This document shows, one piece after another, positions 47,512 to 58,835 of a stretch of 64,000 nucleotides of DNA; within the stretch, counting starts at the first letter, position 1, and every line of letters begins with the position of its first letter. The stretch is from QHCF01 sp003244275 (GTDB taxonomy: Bacteria; Actinomycetota; Acidimicrobiia; Acidimicrobiales; QHCF01). The DNA is taken from contig DAIROT010000001.1 in the NCBI GenBank assembly GCA_036806345.1, positions 1 to 64,000 on the forward strand, read 5' to 3'. Position numbers and translations under genes: made by a program. The notes beneath the pieces were generated by a model. That model was not told the DNA's origin, made no database searches, and was given only the letters and a program-made list of their open reading frames with translations.

Positions 47512-48438
47512 ATGATGGTTGTTGACACGGTCGCCGGACTGATGAAGGCGACCGAGGAGGCTCGGTCGGACGGCCGGCGGGTTGGTCTGGTTCCGACCAT
47601 GGGCGCCCTGCACCCCGGACACCTGTCCCTGTTGCGCCGGTCCGTTCAGGACGACGACACAGTGGTGGCCACCGTGTTCGTCAACCCCCTCCAGTTCGCG
47701 GCCGGGGAGGATCTGGCCAGCTATCCGCGGGACCTCCGCCGGGATCTCGTCCTGGCTGACGAGGCAGGTGTCGATTACCTGTTCGTGCCAACCTGTGAGG
47801 AGATGTACTCGCAGCCGCCCCTCATCACCATCGGGGTGGCGGCTCTGTCGCAGCGTCTGGAAGGGTGTTACAGGCCAGGTCATTTCGAGGGAGTGGCCAT
47901 GGTGATAGCCAAGTTGTTCGCCATGGTCGGGCGTTGCCGGGCCTACTTCGGGGAGAAGGACTACCAGCAGCTGTGCCTGGTGCGCCGCTTGGCGGCCGAC
48001 CTGTCCTTCCCGGTGGAGGTGGTCGGCTGCCCCACCGTCCGCCACCCAGATGGGCTGGCCCTCTCCAGTCGCAACGTCCGGCTGTCTCCCACTGAGCGAG
48101 TGGCCGCTCCCGTGATCCACCGAGCACTGGTGGCGGGGCGACACGCGGTGGAGGCGGGGCGGTGTGACCCAGCGGTGGTCTCGCAGGTGATGGCGGACGT
48201 CATGTCGGGTGAGCCGCTGGCCGATCTTGAGTATGCCGAGGCAGCCGACCCGGGCGATCTGCGCACCCCGGATCGCCTGGCCGGCGAGGTGCGCCTGCTG
48301 GCGGCGGCCAGGATCGGCGCCGTCCGCCTCATCGACAACCTGGCGGCGGTGTTTGGCCAGCCCCGCGCCGACTGCGAAGGACGCTCCCACTCCCAGAGGC
48401 GCCCCCACCCCGAAGGGCAGCTATGCGACGGCGGATGA
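47512..48438 (+). CDS. panC: pantothenate synthetase
   Basis: Condenses pantoate and beta-alanine with ATP. The 308-aa protein shows VPTMGALHPGHLSLLRRS (HxGH), FVNPLQFAAGEDLASYPRDL, CYRPGHFEGVAMVIAKLF, FGEKDYQQLCLVRRL and ALSSRN. It overlaps panD by 16 bp, which makes the beta-alanine substrate, so the two are coupled. Confidence 0.96.
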   Translation: MMVVDTVAGLMKATEEARSDGRRVGLVPTMGALHPGHLSLLRRSVQDDDTVVATVFVNPLQFAAGEDLASYPRDLRRDLVLADEAGVDYLFVPTCEEMYSQPPLITIGVAALSQRLEGCYRPGHFEGVAMVIAKLFAMVGRCRAYFGEKDYQQLCLVRRLAADLSFPVEVVGCPTVRHPDGLALSSRNVRLSPTERVAAPVIHRALVAGRHAVEAGRCDPAVVSQVMADVMSGEPLADLEYAEAADPGDLRTPDRLAGEVRLLAAARIGAVRLIDNLAAVFGQPRADCEGRSHSQRRPHPEGQLCDGG

Positions 48439-48782
48439 TGAAGTCCAAGATCCACCGGGCCACCGTCACCGACGCCAAGTTGAACTATGCAGGCTCCATC
48501 AGTCTCGACTCACGGCTGATGACGTTGGCCGACATCCGCCCCCACGAGCAGGTGGCGGTGCTCGACATCGACAACGGGGCTCGATTCGAGACCTATGCGA
48601 TCCCTGGGGAAACCGGCCAGGTGTGCCTGAATGGGGCGGCGGCACGACTGGTCCAGCCGGGCGACACGGTCATCATCATCTCCTACGCGGACTATGAGGA
48701 CGCCGAGCTGGACGGCTTCGAACCCCGGGTGGTCCAGGTCGATTCGGCCAATTCAGTCACCGACCAGGCACCTCCTCCCTAG
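48423..48782 (+). CDS. panD: aspartate 1-decarboxylase
   Basis: A pyruvoyl enzyme making beta-alanine. The 119-aa proprotein is expected to self-cleave at G24-S25 (NYAGSISLD) to form the pyruvoyl group. Other marks are KIHRATVTDAKLNYAG and YAIPGETGQVCLNGAAARL. ATG 48423 is preceded by GAAGGG; an ATG at 48435 is an alternative. The stop TAG is directly followed by the nadB GTG. Confidence 0.96.
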   Translation: MRRRMMKSKIHRATVTDAKLNYAGSISLDSRLMTLADIRPHEQVAVLDIDNGARFETYAIPGETGQVCLNGAAARLVQPGDTVIIISYADYEDAELDGFEPRVVQVDSANSVTDQAPPP

Positions 48783-50507
48783 GTGGACACTCATCAGCAG
48801 GCCCCCACCGTCCCAGGGCCCATGGACGTGCTGGTGCTGGGTAGTGGGGTGGCCGGGCTCTCAGTGGCCATGACCCTCTACTCCATAGCGGGGGCGGCCG
48901 AGCCTCTGGCCGGCATGCGGATCGGCATCCTGACCAAGGCGGAGCTGGCTGACGCCACCACCCGATGGGCCCAGGGCGGGGTGGCCGTTGTCCTACCGGT
49001 GGATGGGAGCACCGACCGCCAAGGTCGGGACTCCACCGCGCTCCACCTGGACGACACCGTGGCCGCCGGGGCGGGGCTCTGCGACACCGACGCAGTCGGG
49101 GTCCTGGTCAGGGAGGGGCCTCGGCGGGTACAGGACCTGATCGCCCTGGGCACCGTCTTCGACCGTCAGCCCAGCGGTGAGCTGGCGCTAGCCCGAGAGG
49201 GCGGTCACTCCACCGCCCGGGTGGTCCACGCCGGAGGTGCGGCCACTGGCGCCGAGGTCGAGCGAGCCCTGGTCGAGGCGGTTCGGGCCACCCCTGCGGT
49301 GATCCTCGAGGGTTGGCTGGCGCTCGACCTACTGGTCGAAGCGGGCCGGTGTCGGGGAGTGGTGGCCATGGACCCGGCAGGAAGCCTCCGCCAGATCCGG
49401 GCCACCCATGTGGTCCTGGCCACTGGAGGTGCCGGCCAGCTGTTCTCGGTGACCACCAACCCGCCCGAGGCCACGGGTGACGGTATGGCCATGGCCCTGC
49501 GGGCCGGGGTGGCGGTGGCCGACCTCGAGTTTGTCCAGTTCCACCCCACCGCCCTGCACCCGGGGGCACCGGGCCACCCGCACAAGTGCGAACCGAGCTC
49601 CCCCTCCCACCCCAACCGCGCCGCCCCCCGGCTCCTGCTCTCCGAGGCCCTGCGAGGCCACGGCGCCCTCCTACGAGACGCCGAGGGTGAGCGGTTCGTC
49701 GACGAGCTGGCCCCCAGGGACCTGATCAGTCGGGCCATGGTGGAGCGCATGGTCACCCAGGGAACCGATCACCTCTGGCTGGACGCCACTGGGCTGGTTC
49801 ACTTCGCCGAGCGGTTCCCGGCCATCGCCGGCGCCCTGAGTGCCACCGGGCTCGATCCGGCCTCCGATTGGCTACCGATCGCCCCCGCTGCCCACTACCT
49901 TTCCGGTGGGGTGGTCACCGACCTTGACGGGGCGACATCGCTGCCTGGGCTGTGGGCTTGCGGCGAGGTGGCCTGTACCGGTGTGCACGGGGCCAACCGA
50001 CTGGCCTCCAACTCGCTGCTGGAGGGACTGGTGTTCGGCGGTCGGGTGGTGGACGCCATCGCCGCCGGCCGCCTCGGGGCGCTCCCCACCGGGGCCATGC
50101 GGGCGGTCGTCGGCGCCCCCAGCGGCATTGCTGGGGCGTCCGTTTCCGCCAGTGCGGGTGACGCTCCTGTCGGAATGTCATCCGCACTGGCGCTCCCGCC
50201 CACCTCGGACATTCCGGTTCTTCGCTCCTCGCTCCAAGGCGCCATGACCAATCTCGCCGGGGTGGTCCGGGACGCGAAAGCCCTCGCGGTCGCTACCGAA
50301 GTCGTCGACGAGGTTCGGATTTCTTTGGGATCTCCCAAGGACCGTTCATCCTGGGAACTGCTCAACCTGGTGTCTGTGGCTGGCGCCCTGCTCGTCTCGG
50401 CCGCTGCTCGTACCGAGACTCGGGGGTCGCACACCCGTTCGGACTTCCCGACGAGGGATCCGGCCCTCCTGATCCGCCTGGTCCACGGTGGTCATCCGCA
50501 AAATTGA
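48783..50507 (+). CDS. nadB: L-aspartate oxidase
   Basis: Oxidises aspartate to iminoaspartate for NAD synthesis, with FAD. The 574-aa flavoprotein begins with the dinucleotide-binding motif VLVLGSGVAGLSVAMTL. Further marks are TRWAQGGVAVVL, LATGGAGQLFSVTTNP, and FVQFHPTALHPGAP, then APAAHYLSGGVVTDLDGAT. GTG start immediately at the panD stop. No nadA is present in the window, so quinolinate synthase must be encoded elsewhere. Confidence 0.95.
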   Translation: MDTHQQAPTVPGPMDVLVLGSGVAGLSVAMTLYSIAGAAEPLAGMRIGILTKAELADATTRWAQGGVAVVLPVDGSTDRQGRDSTALHLDDTVAAGAGLCDTDAVGVLVREGPRRVQDLIALGTVFDRQPSGELALAREGGHSTARVVHAGGAATGAEVERALVEAVRATPAVILEGWLALDLLVEAGRCRGVVAMDPAGSLRQIRATHVVLATGGAGQLFSVTTNPPEATGDGMAMALRAGVAVADLEFVQFHPTALHPGAPGHPHKCEPSSPSHPNRAAPRLLLSEALRGHGALLRDAEGERFVDELAPRDLISRAMVERMVTQGTDHLWLDATGLVHFAERFPAIAGALSATGLDPASDWLPIAPAAHYLSGGVVTDLDGATSLPGLWACGEVACTGVHGANRLASNSLLEGLVFGGRVVDAIAAGRLGALPTGAMRAVVGAPSGIAGASVSASAGDAPVGMSSALALPPTSDIPVLRSSLQGAMTNLAGVVRDAKALAVATEVVDEVRISLGSPKDRSSWELLNLVSVAGALLVSAAARTETRGSHTRSDFPTRDPALLIRLVHGGHPQN

Positions 50508-51388
50508 GATCATTGAGCCCCTCGTCCGTCGCCCACTTGCATCCACCGGCCGCCGCGGTGCGCGATGCAGTGGCGCTGGCCCTGGCCGAGGATCTGTTGC
50601 CCTTGGGGGACCTCACCGCGTCGCTGTTGCCGGAGGGGGCAATGGCCAGGGGGGCCCTGGTGGCGAGGGGTAGCGGGGTGCTGGCCGGGCGGCGCTGTGC
50701 CATGGAGGCGTTCGCCCAGATCGACCGGGCGATCGAGATCGAATGGACGCTCGACGATGGAGACGACGTGGCCCCGGGCCAGGTGCTGGCTCACGTGAGT
50801 GGACCGTTGGCCTCGGTTCTCACGGCTGAGCGTACAGCCCTCAACTTCCTGGGCCATCTCTCGGGGGTGGCCAGCCTCACCCAGCGATACGTGGACGCAG
50901 TGGCACAGGCCAACCCTGCTACCCGCGTCTGGGACACCCGCAAGACGACGCCCGGGCTGCGGGCCCTGGAGAAGGCGGCGGTACGGGCCGGGGGAGGGGT
51001 CAACCACCGGGGCAGCCTCTCGGAGGGAGTGCTGGTGAAGGACAACCATCTGACCGGCATGGCCATCGGTGATGCGGTGGCCAGTGCCCGACAGCTCTGG
51101 CCCGGGCGCCTGCTGGAGGTGGAGTGCGATCGCATCGAGCAGGTGACCGAGGCGGTGGCGGCCGGAGCCGGCTTGGTGCTGTTGGACAACATGGATCCGG
51201 ACCAGGTTCAGGCGTGCGTTGCCCTGGTCCGCCAGCAGGGCAACGCAAGGACCCTGGTCGAGGTCTCCGGCCGCGTCAGCCTGGAGTCGGTGGGCGACTA
51301 TGCCCGAGCAGGAGCCGACCTGATCTCGGTAGGAGCCATCACCCACTCTGCGCCGGTGCTGGACATCGGGCTCGACGTCGAGACCTGA
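50504..51388 (+). CDS. nadC: nicotinate-nucleotide pyrophosphorylase
   Basis: Converts quinolinate and PRPP to nicotinate mononucleotide. The 294-aa protein has EDLLPLGDLTASLL, ERTALNFLGHLSGVASLT, and DTRKTTPGLRALEKAAVRAG then NHRGSLSEGVLVKDNHL. The start is TTG 50504 in a TTGA overlap with nadB, or TTG 50513. The stop codon is part of a 7-bp tandem repeat. Confidence 0.95.
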   Translation: MRSLSPSSVAHLHPPAAAVRDAVALALAEDLLPLGDLTASLLPEGAMARGALVARGSGVLAGRRCAMEAFAQIDRAIEIEWTLDDGDDVAPGQVLAHVSGPLASVLTAERTALNFLGHLSGVASLTQRYVDAVAQANPATRVWDTRKTTPGLRALEKAAVRAGGGVNHRGSLSEGVLVKDNHLTGMAIGDAVASARQLWPGRLLEVECDRIEQVTEAVAAGAGLVLLDNMDPDQVQACVALVRQQGNARTLVEVSGRVSLESVGDYARAGADLISVGAITHSAPVLDIGLDVET

Positions 51389-51401
51389 GACCTGAGACCT
51401 G
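51381..51401 (+). repeat. 7-bp tandem repeat at the nadC stop
   Basis: AGACCTG is repeated three times at 51381-51401. The first copy includes the nadC stop TGA (51386-51388). The coaX ATG starts two bases after the array, so the repeat occupies its ribosome binding region. Confidence 0.95.
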
Positions 51402-51403
51402 AG

Positions 51404-52201
51404 ATGCTTCTCGCCATCGACGCCGGCAACACCCAGACCGCCATCGGCCTGTTCACCTCGCCGCGGATGGGAGACGGGGTCACCCCGGCCTATCACTGGC
51501 GCATCGCCACCAACTCCAGTCACACCGCCGACGAGTGGGCCCTGATGGTGTCCCAGTTGCTCGGGTTGTCCGGCCTGAGCTTTGCCGACGTAGATGGCAT
51601 CGCCGTCTCGTCTACCGTTCCCCGGGCTCTGGCCGCCCTGCGGGAGATGGTCGGGGCCTGGCTGAGCGTCCCCTGCGTGATGGTCGAGCCGGGCGTGCGG
51701 ACTGGGATGCCGATCCTCTACGACAACCCCCGTGAGGTGGGAGCCGACCGGATAGCCAACGCAGTGGCTGCCTACCAGCTCTACCGTGGGCCCACCATGG
51801 TGGTTGACTTCGGGACGGCCACCACCGTCGATGTGGTCTCCGAGCGAGGTGAGTACCTGGGCGGGGCCATTGCGCCGGGGATCGAGATCAGCCTGGACGC
51901 CCTGTTCGCCCGGGCCGCCGCCCTGCCTCGAGTCGAGCTGGTCGAACCTCGCAACGTGATCGGCAAGTCGACGGTGGAGTCCATGCAGTCGGGGGCTCTC
52001 TACGGCTACGCGGCTCAGGCCGATGGTCTGTGCCGGCGGGTGCGTGAGCAGGTGGGCCCGTCTACCGTCGTGGCTACTGGGGGTCTGGCCGAGGTGATGA
52101 TCCCGTTTCTCTCGGTGGGTCCCCACCACGAGCCGTGGCTGACCCTGTACGGCCTGGCGCTCATCTACGACCGCAACATCGAGAGTGGGCGAGAGACTTG
52201 A
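51404..52201 (+). CDS. coaX: type III pantothenate kinase
   Basis: First step of CoA synthesis from pantothenate; insensitive to CoA feedback in known members. The 265-aa protein has the phosphate motif LLAIDAGNTQTAIGLF, the segment GADRIANAVAAYQLY, and VVDFGTATTVDVVSERGEYL with GGAIAPGIEIS. The usual Asp residues are present. No SD is seen; a 7-bp repeat precedes the ATG. Confidence 0.95.
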   Translation: MLLAIDAGNTQTAIGLFTSPRMGDGVTPAYHWRIATNSSHTADEWALMVSQLLGLSGLSFADVDGIAVSSTVPRALAALREMVGAWLSVPCVMVEPGVRTGMPILYDNPREVGADRIANAVAAYQLYRGPTMVVDFGTATTVDVVSERGEYLGGAIAPGIEISLDALFARAAALPRVELVEPRNVIGKSTVESMQSGALYGYAAQADGLCRRVREQVGPSTVVATGGLAEVMIPFLSVGPHHEPWLTLYGLALIYDRNIESGRET

Positions 52202-53607
52202 GCGGGGTCCCCTACAATTTCGCAAAGACAGCTTCTGCGCAGGACGTCCGTGACCGCTTCGGCTCCCTCGGCACCGGGGAGGAGTCGGGCGCCACTGTGT
52301 CGGTGGCCGGGCGGGTCATGCTGATGCGGGCCCAGGGCAAGCTGGCCTTCGCCGAGCTGCGCGACTCCAGTGGTTCAGTCCAGCTGTTCGCCCTGGCTGG
52401 CGTTACCGCCGACTTCGAGGCCCTCACCCGACTGTCGCTGGGCGACTGGGTGGGGGCGACGGGCGAGGTGGTGCGGACCCGGCGGGGCGAGCTTTCGGTC
52501 AAGGTGGACGGGTGGGAGCTGTTGGCCGCCGCCCGGCGGGGCTTTGGTGACAAGTGGCACGGCGTGACCGACGTGGAGACCCGCTACCGCCAGCGCTACG
52601 TGGACCTGTGGGCCAACGAGGATGCCCGCCGGGTGCTGCTGTTGCGCAGTCGGGTGCTGAGCCTGTTGCGGCGCTGGCTGGAGGAACGGGGCTTCGTAGA
52701 GGTCGAGACCCCCGTATTCCAGGGTGTGCCGGGGGGGGCGGCGGCCAGGCCCTTCATCACCCACCACAATGCCCTCGACGTCGACCTCTACCTGCGGATC
52801 GCCACCGAGCTGCACCTCAAGCGGCTGGTGGTGGGGGGCTTCGAGCGAGTGTTCGAGGTCGGCCGGGTGTTTCGCAACGAGGGGATCTCACCCCGCCACA
52901 ATCCCGAGTTCACCATGCTCGAGCTCTACCAGGCCTACGTCGACTACACCGAGATGATGGTCCTCACCGAGGAGCTGGTGGCCTACCTGGCCACCGAGGT
53001 ACGGGGCTCGGCGGTGATCACCTATGGCGGCCGGGATCTGGACCTCACGCCGCCGTGGCGCCGGGCCACCCTGACCCAGCTGGTTGAGGAGACGGCCGGG
53101 CTCTCGGTCGATGTGGGGATGGGTCTGGAGGACCTGCGGGTGGTGGCCAGGAGCGCTGGGGTGGAGGTGGAGGAGTCGTGGGGACCGGGCAAGCTGGTCC
53201 TGGAGGTGTACGAGAAGACCACCGAGGCTTCCCTGTGGGGACCGGTCTTCGTGTGCGACTATCCCCGGGAGGTCTCGCCCCTGGCCCGCGACCACCGCAG
53301 TCGGCCCGGCCTGGTGGAGAGGTTCGAGCCGATCGTGGCCGGCCGGGAGCTGGGCAACGCCTTCTCGGAGCTGGTGGACCCCGATGAGCAGAGATCCCGG
53401 TTCGAGGCCCAGGCGGGGCAGCGGGCGGCCGGGAACGCCGAGGCCATGGGGATGGACGAGGACTACGTGCGGGCCCTGGAGTACGGCCTGCCCCCTACCG
53501 GCGGCCTGGGGATCGGCATCGACCGCCTAGTCATGTTGCTGGCTGATGTGGCCAACATCCGGGAGGTCATCGCCTTCCCCACCCTGCGGCCGCTACCCGG
53601 CGGGTAG
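52198..53607 (+). CDS. lysS: lysyl-tRNA synthetase, class II
   Basis: Charges tRNA-Lys. The 469-aa enzyme has an N-terminal OB-fold anticodon domain (VSVAGRVMLMRAQGKLAFAE), motif 1 around EERGFVEVETPVFQ, motif 2 FRNEGISPRHNPEFTMLELY, and motif 3 GLGIGIDRLVMLL. The start is TTG 52198 in a TTGA overlap with coaX. The last codons and stop lie in a 19-bp sequence that is repeated at the end of the facing polyprenyl synthase gene. Confidence 0.95.
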   Translation: MSGVPYNFAKTASAQDVRDRFGSLGTGEESGATVSVAGRVMLMRAQGKLAFAELRDSSGSVQLFALAGVTADFEALTRLSLGDWVGATGEVVRTRRGELSVKVDGWELLAAARRGFGDKWHGVTDVETRYRQRYVDLWANEDARRVLLLRSRVLSLLRRWLEERGFVEVETPVFQGVPGGAAARPFITHHNALDVDLYLRIATELHLKRLVVGGFERVFEVGRVFRNEGISPRHNPEFTMLELYQAYVDYTEMMVLTEELVAYLATEVRGSAVITYGGRDLDLTPPWRRATLTQLVEETAGLSVDVGMGLEDLRVVARSAGVEVEESWGPGKLVLEVYEKTTEASLWGPVFVCDYPREVSPLARDHRSRPGLVERFEPIVAGRELGNAFSELVDPDEQRSRFEAQAGQRAAGNAEAMGMDEDYVRALEYGLPPTGGLGIGIDRLVMLLADVANIREVIAFPTLRPLPGG

Positions 53608-53701
53608 CTCGTCGAGGGCTCAGACCCCAAGGGCTCAGACCCCAAGGGCTCAGACGCCAAGGGCTCAGACGCCAAGGGCTCAGGCGGGTAGCTCGTCGAG
53701 G
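53599..53701. repeat. 15-bp tandem array flanked by 19-bp direct repeats, between lysS and polyprenyl synthase
   Basis: GGGCTCAGACCCCAA is repeated 4.5 times (53616-53682; the later copies carry one C to G change). GGCGGGTAGCTCGTCGAGG occurs on both sides, at 53599-53617 and 53683-53701. The first flank encodes the lysS end and stop; the second, on the minus strand, encodes the end of the polyprenyl synthase. Confidence 0.95.
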
Positions 53702-54654
53702 ATGGCGTAGCCCAGGTTGGCCAGTGCGCCGGCCACAGCCGGCTCCCCCAGCTCGCCCGCGGCGGCGGCCGCTTTGTCGGCGTAGGTCCGGGCCGCGGCT
53801 ATGGCCAGGGCGACGGCCCCCGAACCGGCCACCATGGCCCTGGCCTTGTCCCGGCTGGGCCCGTCGAGGGGAGCTCCCAGCATGGCCCGAAGCTCGGGAC
53901 CGGTGGCCGGATTGGCCAGGGCCAACAGCACCGGCAGGTTATAGATGCCCTTGACCAGATCCTGTCCCCCCTCCTTGCCCAGCTCCTCGTCGGAGGCGAC
54001 CACGTCGCGGATGTCGTCGTGGATCTGGAACACCATGCCGAACGCCTCCCCGAAGGTGGTGACGGCCTCTACATGGCCTCGATCGAGCCCGGCGGTGAGG
54101 GCGCCGATGCGACAGGCGGTAGCCATGAGGGAGGCCGTCTTGCCGGCGATGGCGGACAAATAGGCAGCCTCCGAGCGGGCCGGGTCGAAGGCGGTGCGGA
54201 CCTCACTCACCTCGCCCTCGCACAACCGGGCCAGGGTGGCCGCCAACAAGCCGGCCACCTCGGTGCCCAGACTGGCGGCGATGCCGGCCGCCCGGGCCAG
54301 GAGGAAGTCCCCCGCCACTATGGCCACCAGGTTCCCCCACCTGGCGTTGACGCTGGCTACGTTGCGACGGGTGGCGGCTTCGTCCAGCACGTCGTCGTGG
54401 TACAGCGACGCCAGGTGGACCAGCTCCACCGCCACCCCGCCCAGGAGCACTGATTCGGTGACCGGGCCAAGGCCGGAGACGGCGGCGGCCAAGCCGAGAG
54501 CGGGGCGCACCCGCTTTCCGCCTGCGGCGATGAGGTGGCCGGCGACCTCGTCCAGGAAGGGGTCCTCGGTTCGCACCGAGCGGCACAGGCTGACTTCGAG
54601 GCGGTCCAGATCCTCATCCAAGCGAGAGATGCCCAACAAGTCAACGAGGTTCAC
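53680..54654 (-). CDS. polyprenyl diphosphate synthase
   Basis: Builds long-chain prenyl diphosphates, likely for menaquinone. The 324-aa protein has the first Asp-rich motif LYHDDVLDEAATRR, GGKRVRPAL, and the second motif FQIHDDIRDVVASDEELGK with GKEGGQDLVKGIYNLPVLL. Length and motifs fit heptaprenyl/octaprenyl synthases (GrcC/IspB group). It faces lysS and is divergent from clpC across 129 bp. Lsr2 would be expected near here in other actinobacteria. Confidence 0.92.
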   Translation of the reverse strand: MNLVDLLGISRLDEDLDRLEVSLCRSVRTEDPFLDEVAGHLIAAGGKRVRPALGLAAAVSGLGPVTESVLLGGVAVELVHLASLYHDDVLDEAATRRNVASVNARWGNLVAIVAGDFLLARAAGIAASLGTEVAGLLAATLARLCEGEVSEVRTAFDPARSEAAYLSAIAGKTASLMATACRIGALTAGLDRGHVEAVTTFGEAFGMVFQIHDDIRDVVASDEELGKEGGQDLVKGIYNLPVLLALANPATGPELRAMLGAPLDGPSRDKARAMVAGSGAVALAIAAARTYADKAAAAAGELGEPAVAGALANLGYAILDELPA

Positions 54655-54783
54655 AGACTACCGACCCTAGGCTACGTGCCGCGGGTGCTGGGCGGCGTGG
54701 CTACGGATATTGGTGGCGGGCACGGAGTGAGCTCGGCACGGTTAGACTCTGAGAAGGCTATCGAGCCGCGCAGGAGGCGGAAA

Positions 54784-57279
<2,496 letters not shown>

Positions 57280-57343
57280 CGCTGCCTCTGCGGAGCAGGT
57301 GATACTGCGAAGCACGGTTACACACCATCCGTAGGGTGGGGCA

Positions 57344-58774
57344 GTGAGCCGAGTGCGAACCGTCCACCGCTGCAGCGAGTGCAGTGTTGACAGCCCCCGC
57401 TGGACCGGGCGTTGCGGTCACTGCGGGGCATGGAATTCGTTGGTCGAGCGATGTGAGGCTTCTGATCTGACCGCGGTGGGAGCCCGCCGCGCTGGGCTGG
57501 CGGCCCGGACCGGGCTGACGGATCAGGATGGCCTGGCGTCATGGGCCGGCCCGGGGGGCGTGCTGGCGGCGGTCCCCCTGCCCATCACCGAGGTTGACGG
57601 TTCAGGATGGCAGGCTCGGCCCACTGGCCTGGGCGAGGTCGACCGGGTGTTGTCCGGTGGGCTGGTGGCGGGATCGGTCACCGTGTTGGGTGGCGAACCC
57701 GGTATTGGCAAGTCCACCCTGGTCCTCCAGGCCCTGGCCGCCATGGCCGGCGCCGGCGCCCGGGCCCTGTTGGTCTCGGCCGAGGAGTCGGCCCCGCAGG
57801 TTCGGCTTCGAGCCGACCGGCTGGGTGCCCTGGTCCCGGGTTTGTGGCTGGTGTCGGGATCGTCGTTGGCCGACCTTGTGTCCGCAGTCGACGACGTTCG
57901 CCCCGACGTCTTGGTGGTCGATTCGATCCAGACGGTGGCAGATCCAGCGCTGGGTTCGGCTCCGGGAACCGTGGCCCAGGTGCGGGGGTGCGCTCAGCAA
58001 CTGGTCGCCCTGTCCAAGTCCCGGGGTATGGCCACGGTGTTGGTGGGGCATGTCACCAAGGAGGGTTCTCTGGCGGGCCCCCGGGTGCTCGAGCACGTGG
58101 TCGACACGGTGCTCAGCTTCGAGGGGGAACGCCACCACGCACTGAGACTGCTGAGGGCAGTGAAGCATCGTTTCGGATCCACTGGCGAGCTTGGCCTGTT
58201 CGAGATGGTAGGTACCGGCCTGCGGGGTGTCCCCGATCCGAGCGGGCTGTTCCTGGGTGACCGCCGGCCGGGAGTTCCTGGCGGGGTGGTGCTGGCGGCC
58301 ATGGAGGGACAGCGGCCGTTGTTGGTGGAGATGCAGGCCCTGACCAGCCCGACCTCGCTGGCCATGCCCCGCCGTTCGGCTCAGGGTCTCGACGCCGGTC
58401 GCCTGGCGCTGCTCCTGGCCGTCCTCGATCGCCGAGCTGGGGTTCGCCTGAGCTCGGCCGACGTGTTTGCCTCGGTGGTGGGTGGGGTCAGAGTTGTCGA
58501 GCCAGCTGCCGATCTGGCCCTTGGGCTGGCCCTGGCCTCGGCCTTCACCGACCGGGCGCTTCCCGACGACCTGGTGGTCTGCGGGGAGGTTGGGCTGGGC
58601 GGGGAGCTGCGCCAGGTGGCCCAGAGTGAGCGGCGCCTGGCCGAGGCAGCTCGGTTGGGCTTTCGCCGGGCCCTGGTGCCGGCCTCTACACCGGCGGGGC
58701 AGGAGGGGTTGGAGGTGGTACGCGTGGGCTCGCTGTCCGCCGCCTTGGTCTGGGCGGGGTTGGATCAGCGATAG
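57344..58774 (+). CDS. radA: DNA repair protein RadA
   Basis: A RecA-like branch-migration helicase (Sms). The 476-aa protein has a four-Cys zinc finger (HRCSECSVDSPRWTGRCGHC), the Walker A GGEPGIGKSTL, VLVVDSIQTV, and a C-terminal Lon-protease-like domain. The family motif KNRFG reads KHRFG here (Asn to His), a change in a residue involved in DNA processing. GTG start. The next genes are disA and carD, as in many actinobacteria and firmicutes. Confidence 0.93.
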   Translation: MSRVRTVHRCSECSVDSPRWTGRCGHCGAWNSLVERCEASDLTAVGARRAGLAARTGLTDQDGLASWAGPGGVLAAVPLPITEVDGSGWQARPTGLGEVDRVLSGGLVAGSVTVLGGEPGIGKSTLVLQALAAMAGAGARALLVSAEESAPQVRLRADRLGALVPGLWLVSGSSLADLVSAVDDVRPDVLVVDSIQTVADPALGSAPGTVAQVRGCAQQLVALSKSRGMATVLVGHVTKEGSLAGPRVLEHVVDTVLSFEGERHHALRLLRAVKHRFGSTGELGLFEMVGTGLRGVPDPSGLFLGDRRPGVPGGVVLAAMEGQRPLLVEMQALTSPTSLAMPRRSAQGLDAGRLALLLAVLDRRAGVRLSSADVFASVVGGVRVVEPAADLALGLALASAFTDRALPDDLVVCGEVGLGGELRQVAQSERRLAEAARLGFRRALVPASTPAGQEGLEVVRVGSLSAALVWAGLDQR

Positions 58775-58835
58775 GGGGCCGACATTGGGGAGATCGACCA
58801 TGAGCCTGGGCATGGCGCCGGGATAGCATCGCCAT

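Noticed and set aside
53616..53682. CRISPR-like array
   Set aside because: Repeats are 15 bp with no unique spacers; it is a simple tandem repeat, and no cas genes are in the window.
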